Assembly (NCBI GenBank): GCA_050031985.1
Contig: JBNAIG010000034.1
Coordinates: 1-64,000 of the forward strand
Length of the DNA: 64,000 nt
Reading direction: 5' to 3'
DNA from: SZUA-368 sp028533045
GTDB lineage: Bacteria > Spirochaetota > Spirochaetia > DSM-2461
Shown piece by piece: positions 9,173 to 17,463 of the stretch. The stretch's first letter is position 1. Each line of letters opens with the position of its first letter. The position numbers and the translations under genes are program-made. The notes beneath the pieces were generated by a model. That model did no database searches, was not told the origin of the DNA, and was given only the letters and a program-made list of their open reading frames with translations.

Positions 9173-9749
9173 CTTCTTCCTCTTCACTGTCGTCAGACTC
9201 ACCCTTAGGACGAGTAACGGTAACAACAGTTCTTTCTTCTGCATCAAGAACAGTAACGCCTTCGGCAATTACCACATCTTTCACATGGATGGATTCACCC
9301 AGGTCAAGAGCGGAAATATCAACAGTTACCTTCTCAACGAGATCCTTGGGAAGACATTCAATTTCGAACATTTCCATTTTCTGTTCAAGAGTACCGCCCA
9401 CCTTAGTACCGGGGGCATTTCCTTCAAGAACAATGGGAACGTGAGTTCTAAGGGTCTTGCCCTTTTCAATCTCATAAAAGTCAATATGTTCGATAGATTC
9501 CTTAATCAGGTTCTGCTGAAAATCCTTTACAAGCACCTGAAAAGTGTCCTTACCTACAGAGAGATCAATGATGGTACTTTCGGAAATGGTCTTAAACTTT
9601 TTACCGAACTCACGGGCATCGACAAGAATCGATATGGGATCCTGATGACCGTAAACAACAGCAGGTATTTTCCCTGCCATTCTGTATCTCCGGGAAGCTC
9701 CCTTACCAAGCTCAGTTCTAGCTTCACAACTTAGAGTCTTGTGCTCCAT
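9153..9749 (-). CDS. rplY: 50S ribosomal protein L25/general stress protein Ctc
   Basis: 198 residues: an N-terminal L25 domain that binds 5S rRNA (opening EHKTLSCEARTELGKGASRR) and a C-terminal Ctc beta domain. It ends in a highly acidic tail (DDSEEEEGEEAAE). The ATG has good ribosome-binding sequence (AAGGAG, AGAGG). The gene lies just after tRNA-Gln and overlaps pth. This is the long Ctc form. Confidence 0.95.
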   Translation of the reverse strand: MEHKTLSCEARTELGKGASRRYRMAGKIPAVVYGHQDPISILVDAREFGKKFKTISESTIIDLSVGKDTFQVLVKDFQQNLIKESIEHIDFYEIEKGKTLRTHVPIVLEGNAPGTKVGGTLEQKMEMFEIECLPKDLVEKVTVDISALDLGESIHVKDVVIAEGVTVLDAEERTVVTVTRPKGESDDSEEEEGEEAAE

Positions 9750-9788
9750 TCCTCTATTCTCCTTAACCGTAAATTAACATTTGTGGTT

Positions 9789-9862
9789 CTTGGACGGCAG
9801 GATTCGAACCTGCGAATGCCGGGATCAAAACCCGGTGGCTTAAACCTCTTGCCGACGTCCAA
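9789..9862 (-). tRNA. tRNA-Gln (anticodon UUG)
   Basis: A complete cloverleaf on the minus strand: acceptor TTGGACG paired with CGTCCAA, D arm closed by GGC/GCC, anticodon stem CCGGG/CCCGG around loop TTTTGAT (anticodon TTG) and T arm GCAGG/CCTGC with loop TTCGAAT. The U1-A72 pair and discriminator G73 are tRNA-Gln identity elements. CCA is not encoded. No promoter is seen between it and spoVG, so it is probably processed from the spoVG-rplY transcript. Confidence 0.95.
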
Positions 9863-9873
9863 TAGTAATTTAT

Positions 9874-10155
9874 TTACTCCATCTCATGTATACCGTCTTC
9901 AGGTCCCATGTTTTCAAAGGATTCGATTATACGATCCTGTAACATGTTTCTGAAATCGGTATTTATAGGATGGGCAACATCCTTGTATTCTCCGTTCTTT
10001 GTCTTCCGGCTGGGCATAGCAATAAATGCCCCGTTGTCACCTTCAATGATTTTGACGTTATGAACGACAAAACAGTCATCGAATGTCACGGTAACATAAG
10101 CCTTAAGCTTTCCTTCAGTGTCAACCTTTCTAATGCGGATATCGGTAATTTCCAT
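9874..10155 (-). CDS. spoVG: SpoVG, site-specific nucleic-acid-binding regulator
   Basis: 93 residues starting MEITDIRIRKV. The ATG at 10155 is chosen over an in-frame TTG five codons upstream because TTGGAGG forms its Shine-Dalgarno. The protein matches SpoVG over its whole length (FDDCFVVHNVKIIEG, FIAMPSRKTKNGEYKDVAHPI). In Borrelia SpoVG binds DNA and RNA and affects gene expression; its targets here are unknown. It lies between ispE and tRNA-Gln in a same-strand run. Confidence 0.96.
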   Translation of the reverse strand: MEITDIRIRKVDTEGKLKAYVTVTFDDCFVVHNVKIIEGDNGAFIAMPSRKTKNGEYKDVAHPINTDFRNMLQDRIIESFENMGPEDGIHEME

Positions 10156-10192
10156 GCAAGCATCCTCCAAATAGCGGAAAACAAGTTTCTAA

Positions 10193-11077
10193 CTATATTA
10201 CAATACCGTAAGGTATAATTTCAAGAGGTGCAACCGCATAAGTGTTAGGAAATTTACTCTTCAGGTGGTTTAAGGCCCCCTCAAGACAAATTTTATCAGT
10301 AAAAATCCCGGTCATAGCACTGCCGCTGCCGGATAATGTAACGAACTCGGCGCCCCTAGTCAAGAGGTTTTCCTCAATCATTGCCAATTGGGGATGGTCT
10401 TTATAGGTCGGATCGGAAAAACTGTTAAAAAAAGGCCACTCCCGGGGCGCTTTTCCCTTGTATAGATCGTCAATTATCCTAGTATCCAAGCCCCAGTTGA
10501 AGTCAATTCCTTCCCGGTCTCTGTAGGAATCGAGGGCTCTAAAGGCAGAAGGAGTAGAGAGACTCAAGTCGGGATAGACAATAAGCACATGATAATCGCT
10601 TCTGGGAGTTAAAGGCTGAATAAATTCCCCTCTCCCGGTCACCACCGCTGCGACGGAATCCATAAAGAAGGGAACATCGCTTCCCAGTTCGGCAGCCAGA
10701 TTCCTCCACTCCTCATCGCTCTTTACTTCGGGGGATTTTTCCTTTAACAGACGCAAAAGGGAGGCACAGTTTCCCGAACCGCCCCCTAAACCGGCTCCGG
10801 AGGGAATATTTTTCTCCAGTTCAATAAAGAGCCCCCCCTCGTAAAAACCCCGCTCCCGGCAAAGCTGCCAGGTTTTATAGAGGATATTCTGTTCCGTGGG
10901 AAAATCACAGTTTGATTGAATTTCACAACCATCGGGCCGCTCATCCACCCGAATCCGGTCGTAAAGGGATACCATCACAAAAAGGGAGCGAAGAGGATGA
11001 AAGCCCGAATCAACCGGAGGGGCCACATCAAGATGGAGATTGATTTTAGCAGGAGATAGAATCTCCCTACTCCACAT
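10193..11077 (-). CDS. ispE: 4-diphosphocytidyl-2-C-methyl-D-erythritol kinase
   Basis: 294 residues, a GHMP-superfamily kinase of the MEP isoprenoid pathway that phosphorylates CDP-methylerythritol. Motifs: N-terminal SPAKINLHLDV, the ATP-binding glycine motif IPSGAGLGGGSGN near 90-102 and a late GSGSAMTGIF. The start overlaps the nadB end by 11 nt. Presence of the MEP pathway separates this organism from Borrelia, which uses mevalonate. Confidence 0.95.
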   Translation of the reverse strand: MWSREILSPAKINLHLDVAPPVDSGFHPLRSLFVMVSLYDRIRVDERPDGCEIQSNCDFPTEQNILYKTWQLCRERGFYEGGLFIELEKNIPSGAGLGGGSGNCASLLRLLKEKSPEVKSDEEWRNLAAELGSDVPFFMDSVAAVVTGRGEFIQPLTPRSDYHVLIVYPDLSLSTPSAFRALDSYRDREGIDFNWGLDTRIIDDLYKGKAPREWPFFNSFSDPTYKDHPQLAMIEENLLTRGAEFVTLSGSGSAMTGIFTDKICLEGALNHLKSKFPNTYAVAPLEIIPYGIVI

Positions 11078-12638
11078 AATGACACCCTATGGAGTTATCA
11101 TTACTCTTGGCCGCCCGAGTAATGAGAGAGGCGGTTACTACCGTATTACGGAGTTCAATAAGCTTACGACTCAGACGGGCTTCCCTGTAAAAACTATTTA
11201 TACGATGGCTAAAGTAATTCAGGTCGGAAAGAGCCCGATTCAGCCTTTTTCTATTTCGGATAATTCCGGTGTAGTTCCACATAAGAGAGCGGATGGTGTT
11301 ACGATCATTTTTCACAAGAATCGGGTCGATATCGTCCTCTTCTACGGGAAAAATCCATTCGGGGATCGATTTTCTCAGACGGGAAGAGGGTGTGACTCCG
11401 CTGTCGGCGGACCTTTTTCCCGCCCGATAGCCAAAATAGAGGCCCTCCAGGAGAGAAATGGAAGCGAGTCGATTGGCCCCGTGAACCCCGGTACAGGCGG
11501 TCTCACCCACAGCCAGGAGACCGGGAAGTGAGGTATGCCCCTCCAAATCAACCTTGATACCCCCGCAAAAATAGTGCGCCGCAGGAACCACAGGAATAGG
11601 TTCCCGGCTAATATCGATCCCCACGGAAGCGCATTTTTCGTGGATTCCGGGAAAACGGTCTTCCAGATTCATATCGATTTGTCTCGCGTCGAGGAAAACA
11701 CAGGCCGTTCCGGTCCGGTCCATTTCCCGATAAATGGCACGGGAAACTTCGTCACGGGGGGCCAGCTCCATCATATCCGGGTTATAGCGGGACATAAAGC
11801 GCTCCCCGTCAAGATTCACCAGCAAGCCCCCTTCCCCTCGGAGCGATTCGGATATAAGGAAGTTCTTCACATCCCGGTGAAAGAGCGTGGTAGGATGGAA
11901 CTGAACAAATTCTGCATTAAGAATAGCCGCTCCCGCCCGGTAGGCCATGGAAATTCCATCCCCCGAAGCCAGGCTCGGGTTGGAAGAGTGCTGATAGACC
12001 CCCCCTACGCCTCCGGTGGCCAGAATAATAGAGGAACCGTAAATATTCATAACTTCGTTGTTCCGGGCATCCAGAACATAGAGACCGATAGCTCGAAGAG
12101 GACGGTAACGCTCCTGACTATCGGTGGAGTGGTGATTATTGGTAATGATATCCAGGGCCTGCATATGGGGGTAAATATTAATTCGCCCCTCCAATTGAGC
12201 GGCATAGGCCAGAAGTCCTTCCTGAATAGAGCGGCCGGACAGATCCTTATGATGGTAGATGCGCCGGACCGAATGGGCGGCCTCACGGGTTAAGTCCAAC
12301 TCACCCTTCCCATTACGGGAGAAGGGAATGCCCGCCCTGTCCACCAAAAGAGAGTCAACCAGATCGGGCCCTTCCGAAGCCAAAAGATGTACCGATTCAC
12401 GCCAGTTCAAACCAACGCCGGCGGCAATAATATCTTTGGCCAACTTGTCCCCCGAATCATCCTGTCCGTTTCCGACAATGCCCCCCTGGGCATAGTAGGT
12501 ATTGGACTGCCACGGCTCATCGGCTTTGGTAAGAACCGTTACACTCAGCCCCTCTTCGGCGGCTCCTATAGCTGCGGCGAGACCGGAAATCCCGCAACCA
12601 ACGACAATTAAATCGGAAACAATGGGAGGATGGGACAT
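11067..12638 (-). CDS. nadB: L-aspartate oxidase (quinolinate synthase B)
   Basis: 523 residues, the expected length. This FAD enzyme oxidises L-aspartate to iminoaspartate, the first step of NAD synthesis; in anaerobes fumarate replaces oxygen as acceptor. The FAD-binding motif VVGCGISGLAAAIGAAEEG opens the protein; QGGI near residue 52, HSVRRIYHHKD, LATGGVGGVY and HGANRLASISLLEGL are family signatures. Its ATG shares one base with the nadC stop (TAATG). nadA is not in the window. Confidence 0.95.
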   Translation of the reverse strand: MSHPPIVSDLIVVGCGISGLAAAIGAAEEGLSVTVLTKADEPWQSNTYYAQGGIVGNGQDDSGDKLAKDIIAAGVGLNWRESVHLLASEGPDLVDSLLVDRAGIPFSRNGKGELDLTREAAHSVRRIYHHKDLSGRSIQEGLLAYAAQLEGRINIYPHMQALDIITNNHHSTDSQERYRPLRAIGLYVLDARNNEVMNIYGSSIILATGGVGGVYQHSSNPSLASGDGISMAYRAGAAILNAEFVQFHPTTLFHRDVKNFLISESLRGEGGLLVNLDGERFMSRYNPDMMELAPRDEVSRAIYREMDRTGTACVFLDARQIDMNLEDRFPGIHEKCASVGIDISREPIPVVPAAHYFCGGIKVDLEGHTSLPGLLAVGETACTGVHGANRLASISLLEGLYFGYRAGKRSADSGVTPSSRLRKSIPEWIFPVEEDDIDPILVKNDRNTIRSLMWNYTGIIRNRKRLNRALSDLNYFSHRINSFYREARLSRKLIELRNTVVTASLITRAAKSNDNSIGCHYVE

Positions 12639-13471
12639 TAGGCTACCACCAGAGAGAAATCAAAGGCTTTTACCGAATGGGTCAAACCGCCCACGGAAAT
12701 ATAATCTACACCCAGGGGAGCATGGCGGCGGATTTTATCCAGATCCATATTACCGGACCCTTCAAATTTCACATCGCCGGACCTGAGTGCCACAGCATCG
12801 GATGTCATTTTCTCATCCATATTATCAAGCATTATCACATCGACTTTGAGGCTCAACGCTTCCCGAACCTCGTCCAGGGTGCGGCATTCCACTTCAATGC
12901 GGTATTTACTGTCCCATTTATGGCGAATCCGTTCCACCGCTTTCGTGATAGAACCGGCCGCATCGGCATGGTTATCCTTAATCATAACCATATCATAAAG
13001 TCCCATACGATGATTACTTCCTCCCCCACAGGAGACGGCGTACTTGGAAAGGACCCGGTAACCGGGCAGGGTTTTTCTCGTATCCAGGATACAGCAATGC
13101 CCCTTTTCCGAGGCGGCCTGTACAAGACGATTCGTTTCACTGGCTATGCCGGAAAGAAAGGAGAGGAAATTGATTCCCGTTCTTTCCGCTTCCAAAATAG
13201 TAACGGCGGGTCCTGTGATGCGGGCTATTTGATCTCCCCGCTTAAGAGAATCGCCATCCTTTTTTAGAAGTTCAACCTGTATAGTCTCATCCACCCGGTT
13301 AAAAACTTTCTTAAAGTAATCAATACCAGCCAGAACCCCTTCGTCCTTACTCATGAGAACCACTTCCGTCGTCTCTGTGGAAAATATGGCCCGGGAGGTT
13401 ACATCCCCCGCGTCAAGCAAATCTTCAGTGAGAGCCAATTCAAGCAAATTATCAAAATTATCGCCGTTCAT
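12638..13471 (-). CDS. nadC: Nicotinate-nucleotide pyrophosphorylase (carboxylating)
   Basis: 277 residues. It converts quinolinate and PRPP to nicotinate mononucleotide with loss of CO2. Motifs: ALTEDLLDAGDVTS near the N-terminus, LDTRKTLPGYR, GGGSNHRMGLYDMVMIKDNH and VDYISVGGLTHS. The ATG at 13471 is preferred to an in-frame TTG at 13507: the TTG is part of the -35 box and the -10 box lies between them, so a TTG-started protein could not be made from this promoter. There is no Shine-Dalgarno; the ATG lies 7 nt after TATAAT. It heads the nadC-nadB-ispE-spoVG run. Confidence 0.95.
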   Translation of the reverse strand: MNGDNFDNLLELALTEDLLDAGDVTSRAIFSTETTEVVLMSKDEGVLAGIDYFKKVFNRVDETIQVELLKKDGDSLKRGDQIARITGPAVTILEAERTGINFLSFLSGIASETNRLVQAASEKGHCCILDTRKTLPGYRVLSKYAVSCGGGSNHRMGLYDMVMIKDNHADAAGSITKAVERIRHKWDSKYRIEVECRTLDEVREALSLKVDVIMLDNMDEKMTSDAVALRSGDVKFEGSGNMDLDKIRRHAPLGVDYISVGGLTHSVKAFDFSLVVA

Positions 13472-13478
13472 GGGGGCA

Positions 13479-13507
13479 ATTATAGGAGAATTTTCGACTC
13501 TTAACAA
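13479..13507 (-). promoter_or_regulatory. nadC promoter, leaderless type
   Basis: Minus strand: TTGTTA (13502-13507), 17-nt spacer, perfect TATAAT (13479-13484). The nadC ATG starts 7 nt further on, coinciding with the predicted +1. The discriminator is TGCCCCC. Confidence 0.75.
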
Positions 13508-13515
13508 TACGTCAC

Positions 13516-13545
13516 TTGACAGGAAGAATCATAAAAATTTAATAT
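13516..13545 (+). promoter_or_regulatory. Promoter of the acidic small-protein gene
   Basis: Plus strand: perfect TTGACA (13516-13521), 18-nt spacer and TAATAT (13540-13545). It is back-to-back with the nadC promoter and gives an untranslated leader of about 25 nt containing CCAGGAG before the ATG at 13577. Confidence 0.65.
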
Positions 13546-13576
13546 AGCTAGAAGTCCAGTTCCAGGAGTCCGTCCC

Positions 13577-13828
13577 ATGTCAAATAACACTCAGAAATTG
13601 TTTTTCTTCACCTCCACAGCCAAGGAAGATGAATTCGATGAGGATATTGATAATTACGATAATGAACAGTTTAATGCTTATGATGACGGAATTGACCTGA
13701 TCAAACCCGACGTGGATGAGCTGGACGACGAAGACGACGACGAATTAATCGAAGACGACAACAGCCTCCCCCTTTTTAATGAGGAGGAGATGGCTGAAAT
13801 CGACGAATATGACGAGATGGAGGAGTAA
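13577..13828 (+). CDS. Extremely acidic small protein, unknown function
   Basis: 83 residues, not recognised. About 35 of 83 residues are Asp or Glu and only three are Lys, so it must carry a very negative charge. It starts SNNTQKLFFFTSTAKEDE, with a short hydrophobic-aromatic segment, and then runs in acidic clusters (LDDEDDDELIEDD). It has no signal peptide or membrane segment. A strong promoter and AGGAG eight nt before the ATG support expression. It is the only plus-strand gene in about 20 kb of minus-strand genes and its stop codon abuts the rsfS stop tail to tail. It could be a charged chaperone-like, nucleic-acid-mimic or ribosome-associated factor; that is speculation. Confidence 0.75.
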   Translation: MSNNTQKLFFFTSTAKEDEFDEDIDNYDNEQFNAYDDGIDLIKPDVDELDDEDDDELIEDDNSLPLFNEEEMAEIDEYDEMEE

Positions 13829-14182
13829 CTACTTCTCTCCGTGAAGCACTTCCGCTTCAAACCATAAATCTTCCAACTGATAGAACTCACGAGCCTCGGC
13901 GGTCATAAGGTTTATAACTACGTCACCGCAATCCATGAGAATCCAGGTATCGTTCTTCTGGGAATTTCCCGTTGAATAGGTAGTATAGCCGTTCTCTGTC
14001 AACCAAGTACGTATTTCCCGCCTAACCCCGTTCCCATGGGTCTGACTGCTAATAGTCGCAATGATCATGGAATCGGTCCAGCTGCACTTTCCTTCTACAG
14101 AGAGAACCTTTACATCCCCGCCCTTGTGATCTTCGATAAGGGCCGTAAGGCCTTCAATTTTATTTTTTAACGTATCTTCCAT
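13829..14182 (-). CDS. rsfS: Ribosomal silencing factor RsfS
   Basis: 117 residues. RsfS binds L14 and blocks joining of the 50S and 30S subunits during starvation. Family features: DVKVLSVEGKCSWTDSMIIATISSQTH, DTWILMDCGDVVINLMT and AREFYQLEDLWFEAE. The ATG at 14182 follows AGGAAAGG; it overlaps the end of the LCP gene by 23 nt. The position after nadD-yqeK is the usual one. Confidence 0.95.
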   Translation of the reverse strand: MEDTLKNKIEGLTALIEDHKGGDVKVLSVEGKCSWTDSMIIATISSQTHGNGVRREIRTWLTENGYTTYSTGNSQKNDTWILMDCGDVVINLMTAEAREFYQLEDLWFEAEVLHGEK

Positions 14183-15341
14183 CAAAATCCTTTCCTAATA
14201 TTATTACTACATCCACCGTATCATCGGCGATATCCTGCTGAAGCTGATGAACCCGGTCACAACGGATGAGGCTGGCCACTCTTTTGGCAGCCCCCGGATT
14301 CCCCTTTCTTTCCAAAACGAGAGTATTTTCATAATCATCCCGGTCGGCATTTTTATAGGCATTTATCTTATAGCCGTAACTCTTGTAAAGCTGAGCCGTA
14401 CGGCTGGCCAAACCGGCAATGTCCGTCCCGTTTCGTATTTCAACGGAGATGACAATATCCTCATCACTGTAGACTTCCATGTTGGAAAGAGTATCGACAA
14501 TCTGACGGGTCATCTCACGCATAAGTTTTTCATCATAGTAGGGGAAGAGAAGCTCATTCCCATCGACAATTCTATTCTTCCCAAGAACTTTCTGAAGAAC
14601 CAGACGGTCCGTATCAAGGCTCTCAAACACCTGTAAATAGGACTGAAAGGCCTGCCTGTCCAAATTGGAATCCAGGTAGGAATAAAAAAGATCACCGTAC
14701 CGTTCGTCCTCAAGGTTCTCGTACATATCCCCCAGACGTCCCATGAAGGCCTTCGTAAAATCGTGCTTTCGGGTAATTAAATCGTTCTCCGTATCTCCCG
14801 GAAGTTTATAGGAGAGAAAGGTCCTGGTCTTGTCCCCGTCAAGAACAACACTGCCCGAGGGAAGAAGATTCAAGTCACTCTCCGATACCTGCCAGACAGG
14901 ATTGGGAATAAACAGGCGGATTCCTTCCACCGTATCAACCGCTTTTACGAGGTCTTCCATATCCCAATGAAAATAGAAGTCTATTTCTATTCCTAAAAGA
15001 GCGCCGATTTTCTCTACATAGGGCAAAGGATCGCCTTCGTCGAAAAGACTGTCCAGGCGGTCCATCTTATTCACGTTTTGAATAAGAGTCCCCATGTTCT
15101 CCGGGATATTATAGAGAGCTCCCCGTCCGGTGACGTTGTCGTAAAAGAAAATCTCCGTCACAAGGGGTTTTCCCTCTTCGGAAACGACAAAGGCGGAAAC
15201 TATGGTATTCTGATTCTTCATGGCTTCCGTGAATTCGTCTACACGAATATTCACTACCATAAAAATAACAAGAGCCGTAAAAACTACCGCCAGGAGCAGT
15301 AAAAATAGAAATGAGCTGTCAAAGGAATTCTCCTTTCTCAA
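14160..15341 (-). CDS. LytR-CpsA-Psr (LCP) family cell-envelope protein
   Basis: 393 residues with one N-terminal transmembrane segment (about 11-31), an extracytoplasmic LCP domain (about 40-260) and a C-terminal LytR_C domain (about 300-388, VEIRNGTDIAGLASR). LCP proteins transfer glycopolymers from lipid carriers to the envelope. The LCP core is divergent (LDGDKTRTFLSYKLPGD instead of the usual catalytic Arg/Asp pattern), so enzymatic activity is uncertain. The TTG start overlaps the yqeK stop as TTGA and is preceded by AGGAG at good spacing. Confidence 0.8.
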   Translation of the reverse strand: MRKENSFDSSFLFLLLLAVVFTALVIFMVVNIRVDEFTEAMKNQNTIVSAFVVSEEGKPLVTEIFFYDNVTGRGALYNIPENMGTLIQNVNKMDRLDSLFDEGDPLPYVEKIGALLGIEIDFYFHWDMEDLVKAVDTVEGIRLFIPNPVWQVSESDLNLLPSGSVVLDGDKTRTFLSYKLPGDTENDLITRKHDFTKAFMGRLGDMYENLEDERYGDLFYSYLDSNLDRQAFQSYLQVFESLDTDRLVLQKVLGKNRIVDGNELLFPYYDEKLMREMTRQIVDTLSNMEVYSDEDIVISVEIRNGTDIAGLASRTAQLYKSYGYKINAYKNADRDDYENTLVLERKGNPGAAKRVASLIRCDRVHQLQQDIADDTVDVVIILGKDFDGRYVKK

Positions 15342-15922
15342 ATATAATCTCCTAGTCCTAAGGCTTCAAAAAGCTCCCTCTCCCTTTGACAGGGCGTATG
15401 CTTCCTGGATTCCCTATGATTCAAGATCGATATTACCACGGTCTTTACGGTGTGATCAAGATTTCCCGCTAAAGCCTTAGTTCTAAAATCATCGTCGATA
15501 AAGTCACGTCCCGGCTCCAGGAAATCAGCACAAAAAAGCACTTTTGTCAGATCGGACATGCCCACTTTTCCGGAAATATGCCAGGTTATGCTTTCAAGTA
15601 TATCCTCTTGCTTAAAATCAAAGGTTTCAACCAAAAGACCCGCACCGGCTCGTCCATGAAGAAGAAGGGGAAATTCCAACTCATCCTCCATAATATCCCA
15701 AGGGCGATAAAGATGGGCCAGACGAATTATTTCTTTTTTCTTTGTTTCCCTGGCAATATCATGGCACAAACCGGCAAAGTAGGCCTTGTCTTCATCAACC
15801 CCGAATATTCCCGCCAGATAGCGACAATATTCCGCCGTACTGCGACAGTGGGATGCCCTTTTGGAGGAGAGTTTACTTAATAGATGGGCCTCTACCTCTT
15901 TCTCAAGACTGATATAATCCAT
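15338..15922 (-). CDS. yqeK: YqeK-type HD-domain hydrolase (probable Ap4A hydrolase)
   Basis: 194 residues. The HD metal site is seen as RASHCRSTAEYC, FAGLCHDIARE and LLHGRAGAGLL. YqeK proteins hydrolyse diadenosine tetraphosphate symmetrically. The gene overlaps nadD by 20 nt and the LCP gene by 4 nt; nadD-yqeK-rsfS linkage is widespread, which supports the call. Confidence 0.9.
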   Translation of the reverse strand: MDYISLEKEVEAHLLSKLSSKRASHCRSTAEYCRYLAGIFGVDEDKAYFAGLCHDIARETKKKEIIRLAHLYRPWDIMEDELEFPLLLHGRAGAGLLVETFDFKQEDILESITWHISGKVGMSDLTKVLFCADFLEPGRDFIDDDFRTKALAGNLDHTVKTVVISILNHRESRKHTPCQRERELFEALGLGDYI

Positions 15923-16472
15923 GACGTCCTATATATTCGGCCACCGGGCCCGGTACTAAATGGTCGACCCTTTTCCCCGATTGTACCTCTTCCCGAATCT
16001 CCGTCGATGAAACGGTTACCACCGGATTTTTTAAAAACGAGCAGGGATAGGGAAAACGCTCCTGTCCCCCTTCCCTTCGGGCGACAATAAGATCGGTTCG
16101 GGCAACAATATCCTCTACATTTTTCCAACGGGAAAAACCTTCTACCCAGTCGTCCCCTACAATTAACCCCGGTTTTCCCTGGAAGTCATACTGATCATAG
16201 AGATATTCGATAGTTTTATAGGTATAGGAGGGACCTTTGCGATTCACCTCACAGCTTGATACTTCCGCCCAGGATTTCTCCCGGAAAGCCAATTCCAGCA
16301 TTCTTACCCGATGTTCGGCGGAAACATAGTTATGGCCTTGTTTTAAAGGAGACATAAGAGCGGGAATAAGGAGGATTTTATCGTAAGAGAGCTGATCCAC
16401 CACAGACTGGGCCAGGGCGACATGACCCAGGTGGACCGGATTAAAGCTCCCTCCCAGTATGGCGATTTTCAT
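15903..16472 (-). CDS. nadD: Nicotinate-nucleotide adenylyltransferase
   Basis: 189 residues. It adenylates nicotinate mononucleotide in NAD synthesis. The nucleotidyltransferase motif GGSFNPVHLGH is at 8-18 and VSSTEIREEVQSG near 152 is the ISSTxIR motif. The ATG shares a base with the obg stop (TAATG). Together with nadB and nadC this gives three NAD-synthesis genes in the window. Confidence 0.95.
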   Translation of the reverse strand: MKIAILGGSFNPVHLGHVALAQSVVDQLSYDKILLIPALMSPLKQGHNYVSAEHRVRMLELAFREKSWAEVSSCEVNRKGPSYTYKTIEYLYDQYDFQGKPGLIVGDDWVEGFSRWKNVEDIVARTDLIVARREGGQERFPYPCSFLKNPVVTVSSTEIREEVQSGKRVDHLVPGPVAEYIGRHGLYQS

Positions 16473-17461
16473 TATTTTGCCATTGTGAGGAAAAGCTGCT
16501 TGAGCTCGTCCATACCTTCCCTGGTAAAAATGGAAACCACGATAACCGGATAGTCGCAGAACCTTTCCCTAAGGGCCTGTTCCGCTTCGCCCGATTCATC
16601 CATATCCTTTTTGGTACCGATGATAAAGCGCTTCTTCTCCAAAAGGGCGGGCTGATACTGTTCCAGCTCAATGAGCAACTTGTCGTAGGTATCGAGAAAA
16701 TTCTCTTCCCCCAAGTCAATCATAAATGCCAGGGCTTCGGTCCGGGCAATATGCTTAAGAAATTCGAATCCCAGACCTACCCCGTGGGAAGCACCCTCAA
16801 TAATACCGGGAATATCGGCCAGAACCACCTCTTTTTCGGAGATTCTGAGCATACCCAGATTGGGGATTTTCGTAGTAAAAGGATAGGGAGCCACTTCCGG
16901 ATTGGCGTTAGTCAACTCTTTGAGCAGACTGGATTTACCCACACTGGGAAAACCGACAAAGCCAATATCGGCAATAACATTCAACTCAAGAACAACCTGA
17001 ACGGTTTGACCGGGCTCACCATCCTGGGCGTATCGGGGCGCCTGCTTACGGGAACTGCGAAAGTGCCAGTTACCCAGGCCGCCTTTACCGCCCCTGAGGA
17101 AAATCCAGGAGTCGCCGTCTTTGTTTTCGGAAAAGTCGTGGAGTAAATCGCCCGTGTCATCATCGCGGATAAGAGTTCCCGGAGGTACGGTAATAATAAG
17201 GTCTTCCCCTTTCTTACCGGCCATTCGACGGCCTTTGCCGCCTTCTCCGTTTTTTGCGTGATGTTTTCTTTTACGGGATAGATGGGACAGGGTTTTCAGA
17301 TTAGTCTTAACCTGAAAAATAACGTTTCCTCCCGTTCCGCCGTCACCGCCGTCGGGCCCTCCCTTGGGAACATATTTTTCCCTGCGGAAGGATACACAGC
17401 CAGCTCCACCGGAACCGGAGGAAACCTCAATAGAGGTTTCGTCTACAAAACCTAAGGGCAT
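16472..17461 (-). CDS. obgE: GTPase ObgE/CgtA
   Basis: 329 residues. Obg acts in late 50S assembly and stress control. The glycine-rich Obg fold is N-terminal (SGSGGAGCVSFRREKYVPKG). The G domain has GFPSVGKSSLL near 165, DIPGIIEGA near 215 and GTKKDMDE near 285. It lacks the extra C-terminal OCT domain of Gram-positive Obg. It lies 2 nt after rpmA, the common bacterial arrangement. Confidence 0.97.
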   Translation of the reverse strand: MPLGFVDETSIEVSSGSGGAGCVSFRREKYVPKGGPDGGDGGTGGNVIFQVKTNLKTLSHLSRKRKHHAKNGEGGKGRRMAGKKGEDLIITVPPGTLIRDDDTGDLLHDFSENKDGDSWIFLRGGKGGLGNWHFRSSRKQAPRYAQDGEPGQTVQVVLELNVIADIGFVGFPSVGKSSLLKELTNANPEVAPYPFTTKIPNLGMLRISEKEVVLADIPGIIEGASHGVGLGFEFLKHIARTEALAFMIDLGEENFLDTYDKLLIELEQYQPALLEKKRFIIGTKKDMDESGEAEQALRERFCDYPVIVVSIFTREGMDELKQLFLTMAK

Positions 17462-17463
17462 AA

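Noticed and set aside
13678..13890. A minus-strand open frame opposite the acidic gene, rich in Ser
   Set aside because: Ser runs are the complement of Asp/Glu codons; no start signals, and it overlaps rsfS.
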